Origin: JAWKOK01 sp963848115
GTDB lineage: Bacteria > Chloroflexota > Anaerolineae > Caldilineales > Caldilineaceae
NCBI GenBank assembly: GCA_963848115.1
Contig: CAWKCP010000010.1
Coordinates: forward strand, 124,001 to 188,000
DNA length: 64,000 nt
Direction: 5' to 3'
Shown here in pieces: positions 1 through 8,678 of this stretch. The translations under genes were made by a program, and so were the position numbers. The first letter of the stretch is position 1; each line of letters opens with the position of its first letter. The notes below the pieces were generated by a model that did not search any database, had not been told where the DNA came from, and saw only the letters and a list, made by a program, of their open reading frames with translations.

Positions 1-1
1 G

Positions 2-953
2 ATCCATCACATCACAGTGATGGCCAGTGATCCACAGGCGAATATCGATTTCTACACCCGGGTTCTGGGTCAGCGATTCATCAAACGCACCGTAAACTTC
101 GACGACAACGGCACATACCATCTCTACTACGGCGATCTCGTGGGCAGCCCCGGCACAGATCATGACCTACTTCCCCTGGCCCGGCGCACGCCCCGGCCGA
201 GTCGGCAATGGCGAAGTGGCAGCCAGCGCCTACAACATCCAGCCTTCGTCCATCGACTATTGGCAGGGTCGACTGCAAGCCCACGGCGTGAGCGAACTGC
301 AACGGGAGCGTCGCTTTGGTGCAGGATGTCCTCAGTTTTCAAGATCCGGACGGCATGCGCGTCGAACTCATCACCCACTCGGGTCGACCAGCGCCACAAT
401 TCTGGGCCGATGGTCCAATCCCCGAAGATCATGCGCTACGCGCCTTCCATGGCGTCACAATCTGGGTCGATAGTGCCGACCGAACGGCGTCGCTGCTGGT
501 CGACCAGATGGGCTACACGTTGGTCGGTGAAGAAGAGGGCGAATGCAGGTCTTCGCATTCGCTTCAAGGGAGCATCTGATGACCATGGCATGCACGTCGA
601 CCTGGTGGAACGTCCTGGGCTGGGCCGTGGGCAGATGGGTGCGGGCACAGTCCACCATGTCGCCTTCCGCGTCCCCGATGATGCCGAGCAGGCCGAGGCC
701 CAGCGCAACCTCGCGGCAGCCGGCATCCCGGTGACTGAGGTCAAGGATCGATGCTACTTCCGCTCCATCTATTTCCGCGAGCCCGGCGGCACGATCTTCG
801 AGATTGCCACCGATGTACCCGGGTTCGCAGTCGACGAGCCGGTCGAAGAGCTTGGCAGAAGCCTGATGTTGCCGCAGTTGGTTGGAAGCGCAGCGCGAAT
901 CCATCGCTGCACGCCTGCCGCAAATCGAAGTGGCGGAGTATGCCCATGTCTGA
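2..953 (+). CDS. Ring-cleaving dioxygenase of the glyoxalase (VOC) superfamily, 5'-partial, frameshifted
   Basis: Two VOC modules are readable: IHHITVMASDPQANIDFY at the left edge, open to the window border, and a second with VHHVAFRVPDD and FREPGGTIFEIATD near the end. The HH at the start of each module and the E in IFEIATD match the usual metal ligands. Family members of about 310 residues (MhqO/LinE-like) open quinol-type aromatic rings using Fe(II) or Mn(II). The coding frame changes four times, near 157, 318, 545 and 880, each time as if one extra base were present. For example GSPGT is followed by IMTYFPWPG only after dropping one base. The stop is TGA at 951, overlapping the start of the next gene. 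The substrate is unknown. The family call is firm; whether the gene is functional depends on the shifts being errors. Confidence 0.8.
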
Positions 954-1628
954 GCAGACCACACGACCCTGCCGTGCCGGGCCCCCACGCCGGGCAGCCG
1001 GTGTTCACAAGTGGCCTGCCACTGGACCAGGCGAACGGCGGCGCTCATTCTCGTCCATGGCCGCGGCGATAGCGCACAGGGCATCCTCCAACTGGCCAAC
1101 GTTCTGGATGCGCCCGGCTACGCCTACCTCGCGCCGAATGCGTCCGGCAACACCTGGTATCCCAACAGCTTTCTGGCCTCCATCGAAAGCAACGAACCGG
1201 ACATCACGCTCCGGACTGGGCGTTATTGCCGATCTTGTCGCACGTGCCGAGGAGGCGGGCATCCCTCCGAGCGTGTGGTCCTGGGCGGTTTCTCTCAGGG
1301 GGCCTGTCTGGCATCGGAGTTTGTCGCCCGCAACGCACGTCGCTACGGCGGCCTACTGGTCTTCAGCGGCGGACTCATCGGCCCGCCGGGAACCCCACGC
1401 GACTACGGTGGATCGCTGGCGGGTACGCCCGTCTTCGTCGGTTGCAGCGACGTTGATTTCCACATTCCGCTCGAACGCGTCCAGGAAACAAGCACGATAC
1501 TGACGCGCATGGGCGGCGACGTCACGGAGCGCATCTATCCCGGCATGGGGCATACCATCGTCCAGGACGAGATCGATGCCGCTTTGACGATAATGCGCGA
1601 GGTCGGCGGCCCCCAGACTGAACCGTAA
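946..1628 (+). CDS. Phospholipase/carboxylesterase-type alpha/beta hydrolase, frameshifted
   Basis: Small serine esterase of the carboxylesterase/phospholipase family. ALILVHGRGDSAQGIL gives the oxyanion-side HGRG, VVLGGFSQGACLASEF carries the nucleophile elbow GFSQG, SDVDFHIP the catalytic Asp and YPGMGHTI the catalytic His. The start is taken as ATG 946 (MSEQTTRPCRAG), which overlaps the stop of the upstream dioxygenase, so the two genes are probably co-transcribed and translationally coupled. The pairing of dioxygenase and esterase is common in MhqO/MhqD-type quinone-response operons, which is inference here. Frame changes fall near 985, 1030, 1211 and 1264, and the sequence between them matches the family in one frame or another. 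Intact members are about 210-225 residues. Confidence 0.78.
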
Positions 1629-1886
1629 GCGGATCTTCAACGCCGTATTCGGTTACTCTATATTGCAGTCCGCACGGGACTAGACAATCCAGAGGTCACC
1701 GCTCGTATGCCGACTGCAAGTCGGACCTCTCATATGCCATCCGCCCATTGCGCCGTGAAGCAAAAATCTCACTTTCGTCAATCGTTCATTTCGGTTACTC
1801 TAAAGTCGAGCTCTGTTTGAAGCACCGTAGACGATATCTACGTTTGCGTCTGACGTTTACAGCTGATCGAAGAGAGGAACCATACG

Positions 1887-3044
1887 ATGAAGATTGTCGA
1901 TATCAAGGCCATGCGTTTGACCCTGCCCGACGATGGCATCGACCGTAGCGGCCGCGGTCCGTCCTGGTGGGAGACGGCGGAAGTGGCCAATCCCATGTCA
2001 CGCTATCCCCATGTCAAGCGCATGCGTAACCTGTGGATGCCAAAGTGGGAAGAGGTCTGGTGCGTCGTAACGGCTGAAGATGGAACCTGGGGAGCCGGTT
2101 CGACCAGCTATGGCACGCCGGTGGCTGCCATCATCAACGAACATCTGGCGCCGCAATTGATCGGCCAGGACTGCCTGGCCACCGAAACCATCGCCGACAT
2201 GATGTTCCGGCTGACCAAGCCCTACGGCACTCAGGGGCTGGCTTCCTATGCGATCAGCGCCATCGATCTTGCCCTCTGGGATCTGAAGGGCAAGCTGCTG
2301 AATCAGCCGGTCTATCAGCTTCTGGGCGGCCCTGCCCGCGACAAGATGACCTGCTACGTCACCGGCAACGATGTGGAGTGGTACCAGGAATTGGGCTTCA
2401 AAGCATTCAAGCTGGCCTGCCCCTACGGTCCTGCCGACGGCCTGGCCGGGCTGGACAAAAACGAAGCCTTCGTCGCCGGCGTGCGTGACCAGATCGGCGA
2501 TCAGTGCGAGCTCATGCTCGACTGCTGGATGGCCTTTGATGTCGACTACTCAGTGCGGCTGGCCGAGCGACTGCGCCCCTATCGCCTCAAATGGCTGGAA
2601 GAGTGCCTCATCCCCGAGGACTTCACCGCGCATCAAGAACTACGCCGTCGCCTGCCCTGGCAAACCCTAACGACCGGCGAGCACTGGTACTCCAGTGTCC
2701 CCTTCCAGTGGGCCATCGAGAATCGGGTGGCCGACATCCTCCAGCCTGATATCAACTGGTGCGGCGGCGTGACCGTCTGCCAGAAGATCGTGGCCATGGC
2801 CGAGGCCGCGGGCGTCAGCGTCATGCTGCACGGCGGCGCACGCAATCCCTTCGGCCAGCACTTCTCCTACGCCTATGCAGGCGTTCCCTGGCTCGAATAC
2901 TTCATGGGTTCGCGCCCTGGCGTGGCCCTGGCCGATGCGCCGCGCCTGCCCGGCCAGCCCGTCGCCGAGGATGGCTTTCTTGTGCCGAGCGACGCCCCTG
3001 GTTTTGGACTTGGCGTGGAGGCGGAGTGGTTTGCGCCGTTTTGA
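1887..3044 (+). CDS. rhmD: Enolase-superfamily sugar acid dehydratase, L-rhamnonate dehydratase-like
   Basis: 385-residue mandelate racemase/muconate lactonizing enzyme. Metal ligands are visible as D212 (MLDCWM), E238 (WLEEC) and E265 (TTGEH). D288 (LQPDINWCGG) and H315 (MLHGG) form the His-Asp dyad. The LDCWM, EEC, GEH and WCGG blocks are those of L-rhamnonate dehydratase, which converts L-rhamnonate to 2-keto-3-deoxy-L-rhamnonate. The start ATG 1887 follows GAGAGGAAC. It lies 80 bp upstream of a truncated amidohydrolase that may once have completed a sugar-lactone/acid pathway. Other acid-sugar dehydratases of the same subgroup remain possible, so the substrate assignment is moderate. Confidence 0.8.
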   Translation: MKIVDIKAMRLTLPDDGIDRSGRGPSWWETAEVANPMSRYPHVKRMRNLWMPKWEEVWCVVTAEDGTWGAGSTSYGTPVAAIINEHLAPQLIGQDCLATETIADMMFRLTKPYGTQGLASYAISAIDLALWDLKGKLLNQPVYQLLGGPARDKMTCYVTGNDVEWYQELGFKAFKLACPYGPADGLAGLDKNEAFVAGVRDQIGDQCELMLDCWMAFDVDYSVRLAERLRPYRLKWLEECLIPEDFTAHQELRRRLPWQTLTTGEHWYSSVPFQWAIENRVADILQPDINWCGGVTVCQKIVAMAEAAGVSVMLHGGARNPFGQHFSYAYAGVPWLEYFMGSRPGVALADAPRLPGQPVAEDGFLVPSDAPGFGLGVEAEWFAPF

Positions 3045-3124
3045 GATGATGGGGCGAGAGGGTGACAAGGTGAGGGGGTGACCCTTCGACAGGCTTATGG
3101 CAGGCAGGGTGGGGAGATTGCGGC

Positions 3125-3445
3125 ATGAGTGTGGTGATTGATAGTCATTGTCATGCGTGGGAACGATGGCCCTATGAGCCGCCGGTTCCTGATCCGGAAG
3201 AACGAGGACGGGTGGACCAGTTGCTGTTCGAGATGGATGGCAACGGCGTGGATCGGGCGTTGATTGTCTGCGCGCAGATCGATCATAATCCAGAGAACAA
3301 TCGGTATGTGGCCGGAGCAGTGGAGAACGATTCAGACCGGCTCTATCAAGTAGCCGATCTGGACAGCTTCTGGTCATCCACCTACCATCGACCGGGCGCG
3401 GCTTAGCGCCTGCGAGCGCTGGCCGAAACGATGCCGATCTGGGGA
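3125..3445 (+). pseudogene. Amidohydrolase family 2 (TIM-barrel) remnant
   Basis: Starts MSVVIDSHCHAWERWP, the metal-binding HxH of the first strand of an amidohydrolase-2 barrel, and continues in good agreement with the family for about 93 residues to HRPGAA. An in-frame TAG follows at 3404-3406. The same frame then still reads RLRALAETMPIWG before similarity ends and the repeat block begins. Full-length relatives are roughly 280-300 residues, so two thirds of the barrel is absent. Inactivation by loss of the 3' part at the repeat boundary is the simplest reading. It sits directly downstream of the dehydratase, as expected for a former partner in sugar acid catabolism. Confidence 0.7.
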
Positions 3446-3450
3446 ATTTC

Positions 3451-3965
3451 TGTCACAGATGCACACAGAAAGAAAGCCCACTATGTTTGCAGGTTTGTTG
3501 CTGCCAGAGAGGGTGTCATACCCGCGAAGGCGGGTATCCATTTTCGTGATCAGAGTGGATTCCTGCCTTCGCAGGAATGACAGGCCAAAAGTGTAAAGAT
3601 AGTGAAAGCCGATGCTCACGGATGATTCTCACAAATGGTTGCTCACAGATGATCACTGGGCGTCAAGGACTTTTCCAGAAAAACCTGTGTCCTATCCATT
3701 TTCTATCAGTGTGAATCTGTGACTCCACTGCAGAAACAAAAGATCAGCCACAGATGAGTCCACTGCAAAAAGGGATCTTGACACGAATTTACACGAATTA
3801 TCACGAATGTTCTCTCTGGGGTGACCAGATAGTTCGTGTAAATTCGTGACCATTCGTGTCAAGAAAAGGTTTTTTGCAGTAGAGTCACAGATGAACACAG
3901 ATAGGGTTGGATAGCCACAGATTGGACCAGACAGCACAGGAGTGGTTCATAGTTCATCGGTGAAT
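3451..3965. repeat. Intergenic block of dispersed palindromic repeats
   Basis: No gene is visible. The block contains several short repeat families. CACAGATG-type units occur near 3455, 3645, 3749, 3890, 3915 and 3975. CACGAATTTACACGAA at about 3782-3797 is opposed by TTCGTGTAAATTCGTG at about 3833-3848. A hairpin lies at 3518-3582, built from a CGCGAAGGCGGGTATCCA arm and a TGGATTCCTGCCTTCGCAGG arm. Open frames here are translations of the repeats. Confidence 0.75.
3747..3773. repeat. Left copy of 27-bp inverted repeat flanking the serine recombinase
   Basis: Positions 3747-3773 (starting GCCACAGATGAGTCCACTGC) are an exact reverse complement of 5851-5877. The pair brackets the recombinase and its small upstream frame. 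The arm overlaps the dispersed CACAGATG repeat family, so it may be a mobile-element end or two copies of a genome-wide repeat. Confidence 0.6.
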
Positions 3966-3966
3966 A

Positions 3967-5559
3967 TCAGTTGTTTATCTGTGTCCATCTGTGGCTCGGT
4001 AACAAACGACAATCATCGTCAGTGGGAATGATGTGCTTGATGACAATTACGTCATCACTGACGACGATGTGATCAATTAACAACCGAATAACTTCCTGTT
4101 GCACTTCTGGCGTAGGATCGTTCAGACTGGTACGGATTTTGGCACAGAATAGGGCGAAGTCATCCATCATCTGTTCTTTAGCCTGTACTTGCTGGTGCTG
4201 ATGCCGAAGATGCGTCACTCGTTCTTGCAGGACTTGACGTTGGGCGTCAATGCGAGACTTACGCTGAGTCAGTTCGTCCTTGGTCAGCAGTTCATCCTGG
4301 AATGCATCCAAGAGGCGTGCCCATTGCCGTTCAAGTTTGTGCAAACGCGACTCAAGGCGCTCTGCTTCGTCCAAGTCGCCGCCTTCCTCTTGTTGGCTTT
4401 GCCAAGCATCGGCGATCAAGGTCGGGTTGTCGAGCAATTCGGTCACTGCTTTCCAAACCAGCGGTTCAATCAGCTTGCCGGCTATCGAACGGCTATGGGG
4501 CGGCACATCCAGGTTGCGCTCTTTGCCCCGATCGGTACAGGAATATGTCGTGCAACCGTTGGCCGTGCGACCGACCAATGTGCGGCCGCAAAGATCGCAG
4601 ACCAGCAGACTGCGCAATAAGTAGAAGTGACGCTTGTTGTTGCGTGCGGCAAACTTCTGGTTCATCGCCATTCGTTCCTGGGCTTGCTGCCAGATCTCTG
4701 GGTCAATCAGTTGCGGTGTCTGCATCTCGACCCATTCGTCTTGGGGCCGAGCTTCACGGCGAGGCGTGGTCAGCGTGCCTCGACCGTGCTTCCGTGATTG
4801 ACCAACCGTCTCCGGCAAACGCCGATTGCGATTGTAATGGGTAAGACCTGTGTAGGCCGGTTGCTTCAGAATGCCTTGTACCGTGCTGTACCGCCAGCGC
4901 CGGCCTCGAGGCGGCATGGCGTCTCCGGCCTGATTGAGCCGGTCGGCGATTTGATGGAGGGTGAGTCCTTCTTGAATATACCACTGGAACATCTGTTCCA
5001 CAACGGGGGACTCAATCTCATCAGCCAACCAACGACCCCCATCGGGTTGACTTACAGGCAGGTACTTGTATCCATAGGGCGGCACCGGACTCATCAACTG
5101 TCCTGATCGAATCCGATAGAGCTTGCCTCGCCGTAACCGTTCCTTGATCTGCGTGCGTTCATATTCGGCAAATATACCTTGGATGCCCAAGAGAAATTGA
5201 CCTTCGGGGGTGGCCGCATCGCCCAACTGATTGACAAAGCGCAACCGGATGCCGCAGCGACTGAACTCGTCGTTCAGCACCCATTGGTGGGCATAGTTGC
5301 GAGCCAAGCGATCTGGACTCAGGCATAAAACTATGTCGAAATGGCCTTCAGGAGCCATATCTCGTAGTCGATTCAGTTGCGGCCGGTCCAGTTGCCCGCC
5401 GCTCACGGCTTGGTCTAGATAGTAGTGGTCGGGATTCAAGCTGTATCCCTGTTCGGCGCCATAGGCCTCAATCGCCGCAATTTGACTCTCGATCGTCGCT
5501 TCTTCCACTTGCTGGGGTGTCGATACTCGGGCATAAAGGGCGACTTGTTCCATGATCAT
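3967..5559 (-). CDS. Large serine recombinase
   Basis: 530 residues. The resolvase catalytic domain covers about residues 5-150, with the nucleophile Ser13 in YARVSTPQQ, Arg84 in LSPDRLARN and the long helix motif AEYERTQIKERLRRGK. A recombinase domain follows (about 160-280), then a zinc ribbon with C321, C324, C336 and C341. A charged coiled coil (about 395-465) comes last. This is the standard order of phage/transposon integrases that cut and exchange DNA through a phosphoserine link. The start could be ATG 5559 or the second ATG two codons in. Flanking 27-bp inverted repeats and an upstream palindrome suggest a small mobile element. No cargo is present apart from the overlapping small frame. 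Confidence 0.9.
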   Translation of the reverse strand: MIMEQVALYARVSTPQQVEEATIESQIAAIEAYGAEQGYSLNPDHYYLDQAVSGGQLDRPQLNRLRDMAPEGHFDIVLCLSPDRLARNYAHQWVLNDEFSRCGIRLRFVNQLGDAATPEGQFLLGIQGIFAEYERTQIKERLRRGKLYRIRSGQLMSPVPPYGYKYLPVSQPDGGRWLADEIESPVVEQMFQWYIQEGLTLHQIADRLNQAGDAMPPRGRRWRYSTVQGILKQPAYTGLTHYNRNRRLPETVGQSRKHGRGTLTTPRREARPQDEWVEMQTPQLIDPEIWQQAQERMAMNQKFAARNNKRHFYLLRSLLVCDLCGRTLVGRTANGCTTYSCTDRGKERNLDVPPHSRSIAGKLIEPLVWKAVTELLDNPTLIADAWQSQQEEGGDLDEAERLESRLHKLERQWARLLDAFQDELLTKDELTQRKSRIDAQRQVLQERVTHLRHQHQQVQAKEQMMDDFALFCAKIRTSLNDPTPEVQQEVIRLLIDHIVVSDDVIVIKHIIPTDDDCRLLPSHRWTQINN

Positions 5560-5698
5560 TTGGCTCCTTCCTGAGCTTCAACTTGGCCTGCTCGTCCGCC
5601 AATTGCGCCAGTTTCTGGTAGGCTTGACGCACTCGGTTGACAGCATTTCGGTGGGGGATACGCTTCATTTCGACGACGGAGACGGATTGGTTTCGCAT
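5468..5698 (-). CDS. Small basic protein upstream of and overlapping the recombinase
   Basis: Frame of about 76 residues starting MRNQSVSVVEMKRIPHRN. It overlaps the recombinase start by roughly 90 bp in another frame. The first 50 residues form a plausible charged helix (NAVNRVRQAYQKLAQLADEQ); the rest, inside the recombinase gene, is low complexity. It may be a short leader/regulator whose translation is coupled to the recombinase. Homology is not recognised and the real start or end may differ. Reality is uncertain. Confidence 0.4.
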   Translation of the reverse strand: MRNQSVSVVEMKRIPHRNAVNRVRQAYQKLAQLADEQAKLKLRKEPNDHGTSRPLCPSIDTPASGRSDDRESNCGD

Positions 5699-5712
5699 CA
5701 ATGACCCCCTCA

Positions 5713-5745
5713 ATAATGGATAACTTTCTCGACTCTATCCATTAT
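5713..5745. promoter_or_regulatory. Palindrome upstream of the recombinase transcription unit
   Basis: ATAATGGATA (5713-5722) and TATCCATTAT (5736-5745) are a perfect 10-bp inverted repeat. Looser matches (GACC-C-CTC against GAG-GGTC) extend outward. The position just upstream of the small frame and recombinase fits an operator or a recombinase crossover/binding site; which one cannot be decided from sequence. Confidence 0.45.
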
Positions 5746-5850
5746 CGAGCGGTCACTCTACTTTTTCGTCACCCGTTACTTACGCCGTTTCCCACGCCGT
5801 CGCTCAGGAAGTTCTATTCGGTTTTCAAAGTGCAATGCGACCAAAATTCA

Positions 5851-5877
5851 CCTTTTTGCAGTGGACTCATCTGTGGC
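5851..5877. repeat. Right copy of 27-bp inverted repeat flanking the serine recombinase
   Basis: Exact reverse complement of 3747-3773. Beyond 5877 the two sides no longer match (A-tract here, AGATCA there), giving a sharp boundary. It lies 63 bp before the alcohol dehydrogenase start. Confidence 0.6.
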
Positions 5878-5939
5878 AAAAAAAACTGAGAACCGAAATG
5901 AATCAAAAGAAACCGGATCGCGTAAAGGAGAAAACATCC

Positions 5940-6968
5940 ATGCAAGCATTGGTCTGGGAAGCGCCCAGTCGGATGGTCATGCACGAAGTGGAGAAACCGA
6001 TACCCGGCAAGGGAGAAGTGTTGATTGAAGTGGCCTTTGCCGGCATTTGCGGATCAGAGCTGAGCGGCTACCTGGGCCACAGTGCGCTGCGCGTGCCACC
6101 GTTGGTGATGGGCCATGAGTTTTCAGGCAAGATCGCTCAGCTTGGCCCCGACATCGACCGCGCCAAGATTGGCCTGCGTATTGGGCAAGAGGTGACAGTC
6201 AATCCATTGAGTCAATGTGGTGAATGCAGCTACTGCCGCCGTGGCGACAGTCACCTCTGCCCACACCGACGCGTGCTGGGTGCTCACGGACCCGGCGCCT
6301 ATGCCACGTATGTGACTACGCCCGTGGTGCAGGTCACCCCGCTGCCCATGGGTCTATCACTGCGCGACGGCGCGTTGACGGAACCGGTGGCCTGCGCCGT
6401 CCGCATCGGCGAGATGGCCGGCGATGTCTCAGGCAAAGACTGCCTGATCATCGGGGCGGGGCCCATTGGCCTGCTAACCATGCAGATACTTCTCTTCAAT
6501 GGCGCAACCCGCGTCTTCATGGCCGACCTAAGTCCGGAACGATCGGCCATGGCTGAAGAACTGGGCGGGACGGTGATCGACCCACGGTCCGCCGATGTTG
6601 TCGAAACGGTGCGAGCACAGACCGGTGGACGGGGTGTGGCTGTCTCCGTCGATGCCGTAGGTCTGGCAATCACAAGGAGCCAATGTGTCGCCGCCACACG
6701 GTCAGGCGGCACAATGATCTTGAGTGGCCTGCATCAGGAGGTCAGCGAGATGCCGGCCGCCGACATCATCCGACGAGAGATTGTGGTGCGCGGTTCGTTT
6801 GCCTATGCGCCGAGGAACTTTGCCAGGGCCCTCGACCTGCTGGATCAGGGTGTGGTGGGATTGGACCCATGGATTGTTGAAGCGCCGCTGCGCGACGGCG
6901 GCGCCTGGTTTGACAGGCTGCTGGATGAGCCGGGCAACGTGTCAAAGGTACTGCTGACGCCGGGGTAG
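5940..6968 (+). CDS. Zinc-dependent alcohol/polyol dehydrogenase (MDR family)
   Basis: 342 residues from ATG 5940, chosen because AAAGGAG lies nine bases upstream. A longer in-frame reading from 5835 would run through the inverted repeat. Catalytic zinc ligands are C37 (GICGSE) and H59-E60 (VMGHEFSG). Structural zinc cysteines are C93, C96, C99 and C107. The NAD(P) Rossmann motif is LIIGAGPIGLL. The closest functional groups are sorbitol/galactitol-1-phosphate/threonine-type dehydrogenases that oxidise secondary alcohols of sugars. The gene is monocistronic, bounded by the recombinase element and a repeat. The exact substrate is unknown. Confidence 0.85.
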   Translation: MQALVWEAPSRMVMHEVEKPIPGKGEVLIEVAFAGICGSELSGYLGHSALRVPPLVMGHEFSGKIAQLGPDIDRAKIGLRIGQEVTVNPLSQCGECSYCRRGDSHLCPHRRVLGAHGPGAYATYVTTPVVQVTPLPMGLSLRDGALTEPVACAVRIGEMAGDVSGKDCLIIGAGPIGLLTMQILLFNGATRVFMADLSPERSAMAEELGGTVIDPRSADVVETVRAQTGGRGVAVSVDAVGLAITRSQCVAATRSGGTMILSGLHQEVSEMPAADIIRREIVVRGSFAYAPRNFARALDLLDQGVVGLDPWIVEAPLRDGGAWFDRLLDEPGNVSKVLLTPG

Positions 6969-7033
6969 CAGAAGAAGCCCACGCGACAAACAACCTTGGA
7001 TCAGCCGCCCAGGCGTTTCCGACAGAAAAATGA

Positions 7034-7091
7034 TCCACGAAGCACCACGAAAGTTCGCCGCCTTCTGTGTGATTTCGCGTTCCTTCGTGGA
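7034..7091. repeat. Dispersed CACGAAG-type inverted repeat
   Basis: TCCACGAAG (7034-7042) pairs with CTTCGTGGA (7083-7091), with further CACGAA/TTCGCG units between. It lies between the convergent alcohol dehydrogenase and pRiA4b-type genes, where it could also end transcription. Confidence 0.5.
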
Positions 7092-7113
7092 AAAACAATT
7101 CTCAGCATTGACC

Positions 7114-8337
7114 TCAATCCCAATGCGGATATTGTTGCGGAGACTTTCCTACGCTTTGATCGATGCGATATGCGTCAACACTCGGATCAGACGGTTCGAT
7201 GCGGTCCAGTACGACGTTAAAACGCCAATTGTCGCCAAAATCGTAGTTGTAGAGCATGGAAAACCCTGGCTGTACCGGCAGGTCTCCGATTCGCACATCA
7301 TCGGCATGAGGTCCGTCATCCATATATGGGTGCAGCACCTCTGCCGACATCCCCAATCGAGTTGCATAGCGGAAAAGGTAGAGATGGTCGTGGTCAAATT
7401 GATAGGCCTCTAGAATGGCATTGCTGAGGTCGCTAAGCGACCTTGTGGCTGGAATCGTGATCTGGCGCCAGACCTTCTTTGTTAGCGAGACCTTGAAGAT
7501 GAACAGTCCGTCGCAAAAACCTGCATCCGACCACGAGAGTGTCTGCTGCCAATCCGGGCGGTACGGCTGGATTATTGGTTGTAGCTGGCCAGGTTGTTGC
7601 TCCTCCGGGTACGCGAGTATTTCCCAGAAATCCCAGTCAACCAAAATGTTCCCTCCAAGCAAAGCAAGTAGCGCCTCACCCCACTCTGTGGACTGGACAT
7701 CGGCAATGCGCCACCCCTTCTTCGCTTCCACAGGCGCATCGGACACAGTGACCAACCCGAACAGTTCCATCAGTGCAAGGTTGTGCAGTTGCGGAAGGTA
7801 TCGTGCTAACTCTACCCAGTCATCACCGTAGAGGCTCACCTGATCAAAGTTTTGGAAAAACTCAGACCACAGCCGCAGCGGATGGCTGAAAACGAACCGT
7901 CCGGAACGCTCACCGATAATCTCGCTGTCACCCCGAAGCAGCCAGCTCTCCAGCAACGCGAAGTAGCGTTCTTCGGCGTTCAGACCACGCCAGGACTCGA
8001 CAGTCAACGGATCGATCACAAGCACCGGCGACCGCCCGGTCGCATCCACACGGGTCAATCCCGATGCGCGCAGAAGCAAGAACAGGCCATTGATATGGGG
8101 AAACGACTTCTGTTGGGGACGAGAAAGACCATGTTCAATACGGCGTGATAGCCGCTCATTGAGGGGTTCCAACGCCGGCAGGGAGAGAATATGCTTCTTC
8201 GTCAGTACAGGACTTGTTTCCGCTACGAAGTCGAGCATGACTTCAAAATCATTCAAAATCGGGCCGGGTCTCTGCTCTGTGATTGCGGTTGTTCGCAGCG
8301 TCTCCTCCTGCACTGATGTCAACTCAAATTTCTTCAT
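7114..8337 (-). CDS. Plasmid pRiA4b ORF-3 family protein
   Basis: 407 residues. The C-terminal part (about 265-400) is the pRiA4b ORF-3 / IS1096 TnpR-like fold: VWRQITIPATRSLSDLSNAI, DHDHLYLFR, YNYDFGDNWRFNVVLDRIE. The N-terminal 260 residues carry no motif recognised here. Start ATG 8337 follows AAAGGAAAA on the minus strand. The family is widespread in genomes rich in mobile DNA, but its biochemical role is not established. Flanks are repeat-bearing intergenic regions on both sides. The domain assignment is reliable; the function is not. Confidence 0.8.
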   Translation of the reverse strand: MKKFELTSVQEETLRTTAITEQRPGPILNDFEVMLDFVAETSPVLTKKHILSLPALEPLNERLSRRIEHGLSRPQQKSFPHINGLFLLLRASGLTRVDATGRSPVLVIDPLTVESWRGLNAEERYFALLESWLLRGDSEIIGERSGRFVFSHPLRLWSEFFQNFDQVSLYGDDWVELARYLPQLHNLALMELFGLVTVSDAPVEAKKGWRIADVQSTEWGEALLALLGGNILVDWDFWEILAYPEEQQPGQLQPIIQPYRPDWQQTLSWSDAGFCDGLFIFKVSLTKKVWRQITIPATRSLSDLSNAILEAYQFDHDHLYLFRYATRLGMSAEVLHPYMDDGPHADDVRIGDLPVQPGFSMLYNYDFGDNWRFNVVLDRIEPSDPSVDAYRIDQSVGKSPQQYPHWD

Positions 8338-8678
8338 TCAGGGTTTTCCTTTCTATAACCTCGGCGAACACGCAGTGCGATGTTGACCACGTTTTTTTTT
8401 CCGATGAGCGAAGCATATTCCTGGTCTCAGTCTGACGAAGGAAGAAGCTCCATCGTCGCATACACGAGGTTTCTCGCTCCGCTCGCAATGACAAAATTTA
8501 CGTTAACGATACAGTAGTCAAGATGGCAACTTGACCCACGTACGTGATACAACAGCAAATTTACCTCCATCGTAGATCCAGCAATCGGGTCTGTCAATTG
8601 AGCTTGTCGTGGCAATGGCCTATGCTATGGGCGATGCCAAACACGATGCCATGAAATCGCATGAAAAAGGAGAACACG
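8338..8678. other. Intergenic region with a short dispersed repeat
   Basis: Divergent promoter region of the pRiA4b-type gene and the SDR. The only structure seen is CTCGCTCCGCTCGCAATGAC near 8474-8493, half of the GTCATTCC/GGAATGAC repeat family found complete at 12788-12863, plus a nine-base T tract near 8392. No gene is supported. Confidence 0.5.

Noticed and set aside
3374..3937. Two minus-strand frames in the repeat block
   Set aside because: They translate CACAGATG-type repeats and have no independent support.
3451..3965. CRISPR array
   Set aside because: Repeats are irregular in spacing and orientation and no cas gene is present.
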